From positions 62,001 through 126,000 of the forward strand of contig NZ_FXBM01000002.1 of the NCBI RefSeq assembly GCF_900177245.1: a DNA stretch of 64,000 nucleotides. The letters run 5' to 3'. The notes under the pieces were generated by a model. It had not been told where the DNA came from, did not search any database, and saw nothing but the letters and a program-made list of their open reading frames with translations. Position numbers and translations under genes: made by a program. The stretch comes from Rathayibacter oskolensis. GTDB lineage: Bacteria; Actinomycetota; Actinomycetes; Actinomycetales; Microbacteriaceae. This document shows positions 58,900 to 64,000 of the stretch, in pieces (the first letter of the stretch is position 1; every line of letters begins with the position of its first letter).

Positions 58900-59841
58900 A
58901 TGAGAGCCGCCGTCGTCACCGACTTCGCCACTCCGCCCCGCTTCGCCGACTTCCGCGAGCCGGAGCCCCGCGAGGGCTTCGTCCCTGTGCGGATGCTCGC
59001 CGCCGGAGTGCACCGGATCGTCCGCTCGCTCGCTGCGGGCGCCCACTACGGCTCGGGGGACGAGCTGCCCTTCGTGCCCGGAGTCGACGGCGTCGGAGTC
59101 CTCGAGGACGGCACGCGCGTCTACACCGGCGGCTCGCCCGATCCCTTCGGGACCTTCGCCGAGCGGACCCTCGTCCCCGCCGGCTTCGCGGTGCCGGTGC
59201 CGGACGGGCTCAGCAGCGTCGACGCGGCGGGGATCGTGAACCCGGCGATGTCGGCCTGGATGCCCCTCGTGGGCGCGGCGGCGCTGCGGCCGGGGCAGAC
59301 GGTCCTCGTGCTCGGCGCGACCGGCGCCTCCGGCTCGCTCGCCGTGCGCATCGCGCTGCACCTGGGCGCCGGCCGGGTGATCGCGGCGGGCCGCAACGAG
59401 GAGGCGCTCGCGCGGGTCGCGGAGGACGACCGCGTCGTGCCCGTGCGCATCGGCGGCGACCTCGCCGCGAGCCTCCGCGGTGCCGCCCCCGACGGCATCG
59501 ACGTGGTACTCGACTACCTCTGGGGCCCCGTGGCCGAGGCGGCGCTCGAGGCGCTGCGCCGCACGGGCCTCGGGCACACTGCGGCGAGCACAACCTACGT
59601 CCAGCTCGGCGCCCTCGCGGGCACGCGGGTCTCGCTCGACGCGTCGCTGCTGCGCTCGTCCTCGCTCTCGATCACGGGCAGCGGCGCGGGATCGATCGAC
59701 CCGCGGCTCCTGCTGGCCGAACTGCCCGAGATCCTGGCGCTCGCCGCAGAGGGCGGCCTCGCGCTCCCCCTCCGCGCCGTCCCCCTCGCCGACCTCGAGG
59801 CGGCGTGGTCGTCGACCGACCGCCTCGTGGCCGTGATCTGA
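58900..59841 (+). CDS. Zinc-independent MDR-family quinone oxidoreductase-like protein
   Basis: 313 aa. GroES-like part RFADFREPEPREGFVPVRML, VPGVDGVGVLEDGTRVYTGG; Rossmann part VLVLGATGASGSLAVRIAL with the NADPH loop, then VIAAGRNEEAL. No zinc-ligand cysteines. Close in type to the 3513 enzyme but clearly a different subgroup (shorter N-terminus). Ribosome site GGAGGA before ATG 58900. Regulated by the divergent TetR; substrate unknown. Confidence 0.87.
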   Translation: MRAAVVTDFATPPRFADFREPEPREGFVPVRMLAAGVHRIVRSLAAGAHYGSGDELPFVPGVDGVGVLEDGTRVYTGGSPDPFGTFAERTLVPAGFAVPVPDGLSSVDAAGIVNPAMSAWMPLVGAAALRPGQTVLVLGATGASGSLAVRIALHLGAGRVIAAGRNEEALARVAEDDRVVPVRIGGDLAASLRGAAPDGIDVVLDYLWGPVAEAALEALRRTGLGHTAASTTYVQLGALAGTRVSLDASLLRSSSLSITGSGAGSIDPRLLLAELPEILALAAEGGLALPLRAVPLADLEAAWSSTDRLVAVI

Positions 59842-59875
59842 CCGCGCCGCGGCGAGCCGCTCCCGTCGAGTGCGG

Positions 59876-61318
59876 TCAGGCGGCGGGGAGCGCCAGCCGG
59901 AACCGGGCGCCGGGGCCACCCGTCAGGCAGACGAGGTCACCGCCGAGGGCGCGGGCGAGGCCGCGGGCGATCGGCAGGCCGAGCCCCGAGCCGCCGTCGG
60001 CGCGGTTGCGGGCGTCGTCGAGGCGGACGAGACGATCGAAGACCCGCTCGCGGTCCTCCTCCGCGATGCCGGGACCGTCGTCGTCCACGGTCAGCGCGAC
60101 CCGGCCGGCGTCGACCACCGCCGTCACCTCGATCCGCGAGCGGGCGAAGCGGGCGGCGTTCTCGAGCAGATTGCCGAGGATCTGCCCGAGCCGGTCGGCG
60201 TCCCCCAGCACGGGAGGCACCTCCCCGGCCCGGTGCAGCGCCACCGCGAGATCAGGGCGGTGCAGCTGAAGGCGCTCGATCGCCGCCTGCGCGACGGCGA
60301 GCGGGTCGAGAGGCCGCGGTTCGAGGGCGAGTCCTTCGTCGAGCCGTGCCATCAGCAGCATGTCCTGGATAAGCCGGCCCGCGCGGAGCGACTCGCGCAC
60401 CACGTGCGCCGACAGCCGCTCGCGATCCTCGCTCGAGCCGTCGGCTCTGACCAGGGCGTCGGCCGCGGCCTGGATCCCGGTGATCGGCGTGCGCAGCTCG
60501 TGGGCAGCGTCGGACACGAAGGCCCGCAGGCGCAGCTCGGCCGCCACGGCCGTGCGCTCGGCCTCCTCGAGGTCGTCGAGCATCTCGTCGAAGGCGGCGG
60601 CGGTGCGACCGAGCTCGGTGCTCGGTCGCGAGGGTCGGAGGCGGCGCCCGCGATCACCGTGGGCGATCGAGCGGGCGACCGCGGTCATCCGCTCGAGCGG
60701 TCTCAGGGTCGCGCGCACCACGACGGTCAGGGCGATCGCGGCGAGGAGGAGGAACGCGGCCGAGGACGCGAGGAGGATCCCGTTCAGCGACGCGAGGGTC
60801 GAGCTGACGGAGCTCGCGTCGCTCGTGAGGGTGAGCTCGGTGCCGTCGCTGAGCGTCGACTCCAGGGTGATCAGCTGGTCGTCGCCCGAGACGCTGCTCG
60901 AGAGGACCGTGACGGACGCGTCGGTCGCGGCCCGCGGTTCGGGAGTCGGTGCGCCGGAGGGCGGGCCAGGCGGGGCCTCGCCCAGCTGATCGGCCGCGGC
61001 CGGCCCGGCCCGCAACTGCTCCGGGCTCGGGCCGGCCACGACCGCCTCGCCCTCGGGACTCGTGATCCGCACCGAGACCCCCTGCGCCGACAGGCGGGAG
61101 GCGAGCTCGTCGTCGTCGATCGTGCCGACGAGCGCCGCAGCGGCCGCCGCCCGGTCGGCGAGCCGCTCCTCGATCTGGTCGCGCAGGCGGTCGCCGAGGA
61201 CCGCCTGGACCGTGGCCGTGAGGGCGAGCAGGAGCACGGCCAGCAGCGCGACGACGGCGACGACGGTGCGCAGTCGGAGGGAGCCCGTGCGGAGTGGAGC
61301 AGGCGCGCCGCCGGTCAC
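59876..61318 (-). CDS. Two-component sensor histidine kinase
   Basis: 480 aa from GTG 61318. First membrane helix about 15-38, extracytoplasmic domain with an acidic/proline-rich segment, second helix about 175-200, HAMP linker (RPLERMTAVARSIAHGDRG), HisKA with FVSDAAHELRTPITGI (phospho-His), and HATPase with LLENAARFARSRI, VDDDGPGIAEED and GGSGLGLPIARGLA. Complete kinase. Its GTG overlaps the regulator stop (GTGA), so it is translated with the regulator. The stimulus is unknown. Confidence 0.92.
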   Translation of the reverse strand: MTGGAPAPLRTGSLRLRTVVAVVALLAVLLLALTATVQAVLGDRLRDQIEERLADRAAAAAALVGTIDDDELASRLSAQGVSVRITSPEGEAVVAGPSPEQLRAGPAAADQLGEAPPGPPSGAPTPEPRAATDASVTVLSSSVSGDDQLITLESTLSDGTELTLTSDASSVSSTLASLNGILLASSAAFLLLAAIALTVVVRATLRPLERMTAVARSIAHGDRGRRLRPSRPSTELGRTAAAFDEMLDDLEEAERTAVAAELRLRAFVSDAAHELRTPITGIQAAADALVRADGSSEDRERLSAHVVRESLRAGRLIQDMLLMARLDEGLALEPRPLDPLAVAQAAIERLQLHRPDLAVALHRAGEVPPVLGDADRLGQILGNLLENAARFARSRIEVTAVVDAGRVALTVDDDGPGIAEEDRERVFDRLVRLDDARNRADGGSGLGLPIARGLARALGGDLVCLTGGPGARFRLALPAA

Positions 61319-61983
61319 GGGTCGACCCGGTAGCCGAGACCGCGCACGGTGTGGATGAGTCGCTCGCCGTGCGCCTCCATCTTCTTGCGGAGGGAGCTGA
61401 GGTGCACCTCGACGAGGTTCGGATCGACGTGGTCGTAGCCCCAGACCTGCGTCAGGATCTGCGTCTTGCTGAGGGTGCGGCCGCGGCTGCCGGCGAGGAA
61501 CGCGAGGAGCCTGAACTCCGTCGCGGTCAGGTCGAGCGGGGCGTCGCCGCGCCGGGCGCGTCCGGAGTCGGGATCGACGACGAGGTCGCCGATCTCGATG
61601 ACGGACGGGACCCTGCCGCGCCGCCGCAGGACGGCGGTCACCCGGGCGACCAGCTCGGCGAGCACGAACGGCTTGACCACGTAGTCGTCCACTCCCTCGT
61701 CGAACCCGCGGAGGCGGTCGTCGACCGCGTCGCGGGCGGTCAGCATGATCACGGCGGCATCGCTCGAGCGGCGGATGCGCTCGGCGAGCACGATTCCGCT
61801 CGGGCCGGGGAGCATCCAGTCGAGGATCACGAGGTCGGGGGAGAAGGCGAGGAGCTCGCGGGCGAGGTCCTCGCCGGTCGCCAGGCCGCGCACCGTGAAG
61901 CGCTCGCCGCGCAGGGCGGCCTCGACGGAAGCGCGGATGGCGTCGTCGTCCTCGATGAGGAGGACACGGGCGGGAGGCGGCAT
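61315..61983 (-). CDS. OmpR/PhoB-family response regulator
   Basis: 222 aa. Receiver domain: LLIEDDDAIRASVEAAL acidic pocket, phospho-Asp in LVILDWMLPGPSG, LTARDAVDD and VKPFVLAELVARV. C-terminal winged helix: LTATEFRLLAFLAGSRGRTL, ILTQVWGYDHVDPNLVEVHL, HTVRGLGYRVDP. ATG at 61983 lies 6 bases after TACGGT, so leaderless. The divergent proline-rich protein gene at 62142 is the obvious local target candidate. Confidence 0.93.
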   Translation of the reverse strand: MPPPARVLLIEDDDAIRASVEAALRGERFTVRGLATGEDLARELLAFSPDLVILDWMLPGPSGIVLAERIRRSSDAAVIMLTARDAVDDRLRGFDEGVDDYVVKPFVLAELVARVTAVLRRRGRVPSVIEIGDLVVDPDSGRARRGDAPLDLTATEFRLLAFLAGSRGRTLSKTQILTQVWGYDHVDPNLVEVHLSSLRKKMEAHGERLIHTVRGLGYRVDP

Positions 61984-62043
61984 GCTCCGACCGTAGGGGC
62001 GCGGTCTCGGCGTGCACCCCTCATCGGCTGTGCAGGGCCTGTT

Positions 62044-62060
62044 CTTAAGCGGCGCTTCAG
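62044..62060. promoter_or_regulatory. Imperfect dyad CTTAAGC-N3-GCTTCAG between regulator and proline-rich gene
   Basis: Arms agree at 6 of 7 positions. Located in the 158-base divergent gap, about 80 bases before the 62142 start. Candidate response-regulator site; support is only positional. Confidence 0.4.
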
Positions 62061-62141
62061 ACTCGGCTCCGACTCTCGAAGAGAACCGGCCGCACCCGAT
62101 CCCGAACGGGGTCGGCACCGGGCCGGACCGAGGAGAGAACC

Positions 62142-62687
62142 ATGAGCGAGACCACGACACCGAAGGGCTCGGGCTTCGGGCCGCGCCGCCTCCGGGGCCG
62201 CATGATCGCGGCTTGCATCGCCGCCGGAGCACTCGGGCTGGCGGGCCTCGGAGCGACCGCGGCGTTCGCCGACGGGACGGGGACGCCGACTCCGTCGGTG
62301 TCGGCCGGCGCGACGCCGCTCCAGACGCCGGGGGCGGGCGACGGCGCGCCTGGTGCGCGGGCGACCGGCGACGGCACGGCGCCGACCCCGCCCGGGCCGG
62401 CGGGATGCGGACCGGCCGGGCCGGGCGCGGCGGGGCTGCCGACGCCTCCGGCCGGCGGCGAGGCGCCGACTCCGCCTGCGGTGCCTAGTGAGGGCGAGGC
62501 GCCGACTCCGCCTGCGGCGCCTGCTGATGGCGAGGCGCCGACTCCGCCTGCGGTGCCTGGTGACGGCGAGGCGCCGACTCCGCCTGCTGCGCCCAGCGGC
62601 GACGAGGCTCCTACTCCTCCCGCCGACGGCGAGCTGCCCACGCCTCCGGCTGCACCCGCCGAGGGCGACGCCCCGACCGGCAGCTGA
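62142..62687 (+). CDS. Exported proline/threonine-rich repeat protein
   Basis: 181 aa. Residues 1-43: signal peptide with two arginine clusters (FGPRRLRGR, hydrophobic core, TAAFADG). The rest is low-complexity, dominated by GEAPTPPA(V/A)P repeats of 12 residues, with one cysteine at GCGPAG. Such acidic PT-rich chains usually span the wall. No anchor motif, so secreted or held non-covalently. Divergent from the two-component system that may control it. Ribosome site GAGGAGAG. Confidence 0.78.
   Translation: MSETTTPKGSGFGPRRLRGRMIAACIAAGALGLAGLGATAAFADGTGTPTPSVSAGATPLQTPGAGDGAPGARATGDGTAPTPPGPAGCGPAGPGAAGLPTPPAGGEAPTPPAVPSEGEAPTPPAAPADGEAPTPPAVPGDGEAPTPPAAPSGDEAPTPPADGELPTPPAAPAEGDAPTGS
62457..62627 (+). 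repeat. 36-bp tandem coding repeats
   Basis: Four full units (62457-62600), each encoding GEAPTPPA(V/A)P plus two variable residues, and a partial DEAPTPPAD unit. The DNA of the first three units is nearly identical, so copy number probably varies between strains. Confidence 0.85.
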
Positions 62688-62690
62688 CTC

Positions 62691-62764
62691 CTCCGCCGAG
62701 GGAACCCGTTCGCGTCGAGACACCGCGCCGGAAGCGGCACCTCGGCGAGAACGGGTTCCCTCGC
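62691..62764. repeat. 74-bp intergenic hairpin element, copy B
   Basis: CTCCGCCGAGGGAACCCGTT...AACGGGTTCCCTCGC, 67 of 74 bases identical to copy A at 58098. It begins 3 bases after the proline-rich gene stop. Confidence 0.85.
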
Positions 62765-62787
62765 AGGTGCGGCCCGGGACGGGTCGG

Positions 62788-62833
62788 CACGCACGGACGG
62801 CCCGGAGAACCGAGGTCCTCCGGGCCGTGCGTG
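62788..62833. terminator. Hairpin terminator before the anchored-protein gene end
   Basis: CACGCACGG-ACGG-CCCGGAG against CTCCGGGCCGTGCGTG: 16 paired bases with a 4-base bulge. It lies 43 bases past the stop of the leftward gene at 62876. Confidence 0.7.
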
Positions 62834-62875
62834 TCGTTCAGTCGATCAGCGTTCAGCGGATCAGCGGAGCAGCGG

Positions 62876-64000
62876 TCAGCGCGCGGTGCGGCGCCTGCGG
62901 GTGAGGCCGAGCGCGAGCGCTCCGCCGGCCATCAGCGCGAGGGCGGCCGCGGCGGCCCAGCCCGTCTCGACTCCGGTGCTCGCCAGTCCCGAGCCGGGGC
63001 GCGTCGGCGTGGTGCCGGCAGCGGGGGCTGCGGTCGCGGTCGGGTGCGCGGTCGGTGCGACGGTCGGCCCGGCGGTGGGCGCGGTCGTCGGCTCAACGGT
63101 CGGCTCCGCGGTCGGCGCGACGGTCGGCTCCGTGGTCGGCGTCGCGGTCGGCTCGACGGTCGGCGTGGCGGTGGGCTCCGGAGTCGCAGCGGACCCGAAC
63201 ACCTCCTCGGCCGATCCCAGCGAGGCGAACACCGTCTCGCCGTTGGCGTCGTCCACTCCGTCGTTGTCGGTCACCACGAACACCTCGCCCGACCCGGTGA
63301 TGCCGAGGCCCTCGAGCTTCTCCTGGGTCCAGCCGTTGCCGGCCTCGAGCACAGGCAGCACGTCGGCCGCGAGCGTCTTCTCGAGCACGGGGAGCTCCTC
63401 GCCGACGGCGGCACCGGCGGCGGTGGGCAGGTCGACCGTGTAGACGGCCTTGAGCGCCGCATCCGGGCCGTTGCGCTTGTCGCGCTCGATCACGGCGAGG
63501 GTGCCCGCCGGGGTCAGCGTGATCTCGGAGAGGCCGTTCCAGTCGCCCTCGGCGCCGGACGCCGGCTCGAGCGGGTAGCCGAAGAAGCTCCAGCTCTCGG
63601 CCGCGACGTCGTAGCGTCCGAGACGGACGACGCCGTCGGCGTCGGTCGAGGCCTCGCGCTGCAGCGCAGTCCAGACGATGTCGCCCTCGGCGCCGCTCTC
63701 GATGGTCACGCCCTCGAAGCCCTGCGAGCCGAGCGCGTCGGCCACCTCCGCGGGGAGGGTGATGCGCTGCTGCACGGCGCCGTCGGCGTCGAGCTCGAGC
63801 AGTGCGTTCTCGGGGCCGGTGGCGCCCTCGGTGACGGCCCAGAAGCCGCCCTCGGTGCGCGCCGCGATGCCCTCGAGGTCGAGGGCTGCGGGCTCACCCG
63901 CCTCCGTCACGGTGAACGACGAGTCGATCAGCGCGGGAGAGACGGAGGTGTCGATCGAGTAGACCTCGCTCGGCGCGTAGGCGCTGTCGCTGACCGCGAA
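62876..64000 (-). CDS. Sortase-anchored esterase-like (phytase-like) surface protein, C-terminal part
   Basis: At least 374 codons, open to the window edge (start outside). The N-terminal visible part reads like the esterase-like activity of phytase family: YSIDTSVSPALIDSSF, LEGIAARTEGGFWAVTEG, FEGVTIESGAEGDIVW, WNGLSEITLTPAGTLAVIER, LEGLGITGSGEVFVVTDNDG. Then a PT-rich linker (repeated PTVEPTATP units), the sorting signal LASTG, a hydrophobic helix and RRRRTAR. LAxTG is the signal used by class E sortases of high-GC actinobacteria. It should be fixed to the wall. The GTG at 63910 is internal. Confidence 0.85.
   Translation of the reverse strand, partial: FAVSDSAYAPSEVYSIDTSVSPALIDSSFTVTEAGEPAALDLEGIAARTEGGFWAVTEGATGPENALLELDADGAVQQRITLPAEVADALGSQGFEGVTIESGAEGDIVWTALQREASTDADGVVRLGRYDVAAESWSFFGYPLEPASGAEGDWNGLSEITLTPAGTLAVIERDKRNGPDAALKAVYTVDLPTAAGAAVGEELPVLEKTLAADVLPVLEAGNGWTQEKLEGLGITGSGEVFVVTDNDGVDDANGETVFASLGSAEEVFGSAATPEPTATPTVEPTATPTTEPTVAPTAEPTVEPTTAPTAGPTVAPTAHPTATAAPAAGTTPTRPGSGLASTGVETGWAAAAALALMAGGALALGLTRRRRTAR

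Noticed and set aside
62457-62627. Regular 36-bp repeats resembling a CRISPR array in period
   Set aside because: The repeats are contiguous, in frame, lack unique spacers and encode PTPP units; no cas gene is present.

Overview
The window is very GC-rich DNA, densely coding, with abundant GTG starts and strong G/C third-position bias. Gene content (RNase J, cell wall-binding repeat 2 proteins, a LAxTG-type sorted surface protein, DUF222/HNH proteins, actinobacterial MarR/TetR/PadR/XRE regulators) points to an actinobacterium, most likely Microbacteriaceae (Rathayibacter/Curtobacterium-like; the genus is inference). Many starts sit 6-8 nt after a TANNNT-like -10 hexamer, suggesting frequent leaderless transcripts. 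It looks like ordinary chromosome: no rRNA, tRNA, CRISPR array, prophage or transposase was seen.

Layout. 1-6.1 kb: partial amino-acid permease, secreted subtilisin-like protease, OhrR-type regulator divergent from a small zinc-ribbon protein and a quinone oxidoreductase, CPA1 Na+/H+ antiporter. 6.1-13.7 kb: the most coherent system, a face-to-face sugar or sugar-acid catabolic island. Left arm: DhaK-DhaL-type kinase, RpiB-type isomerase and a GntR/FCD regulator. Right arm, converging: TIM-barrel isomerase, 3-hydroxyacyl-CoA-dehydrogenase-like enzyme, SDR, a 36-aa membrane protein and an MFS permease. Both outer promoters carry the palindrome TCCTATAGGA. 13.8-15.4 kb: DUF4097-PadR operon with its own operators. 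15.5-22.5 kb: PHP phosphoesterase, HEAT-GT4 and GT1 glycosyltransferases, B-lectin protein, LCP ligase. 22.5-28.5 kb: ROK fructokinase and three tandem cell wall-binding repeat proteins sharing a leader motif.

28.5-36.4 kb: regulator/oxidoreductase pairs (MarR-SDR, XRE-SDR, TetR-AKR) with visible twin operators, an APH(6)-like kinase, and a DUF222-HNH gene broken by an in-frame TGA. 36.5-38.6 kb: a guanidino-modifying enzyme plus ornithine aminotransferase, read here as an arginine to ornithine to glutamate-semialdehyde route. 38.6-47.8 kb: RNase J, a small leaderless protein, NhaA, LtrA, an alpha/beta hydrolase, a RibD-like reductase, a DUF1801 protein and an amino-acid permease. 47.8-53 kb: MFS transporter, an in-frame ANT/SMP-30 fusion, GH13 enzyme.

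53.2-64 kb: ChaB protein, alditol oxidase, a second SDR/XRE pair, ArsR-SRPBCC operon, TetR-quinone oxidoreductase pair, an OmpR-type two-component system next to a proline-rich exported repeat protein, and a partial sortase-anchored esterase-like protein. Dispersed hairpin repeats lie between genes: a 74-bp element present twice, a family with CTCGACCAG/CGTATCGAG ends seen three times, and one 78-bp near-palindrome.
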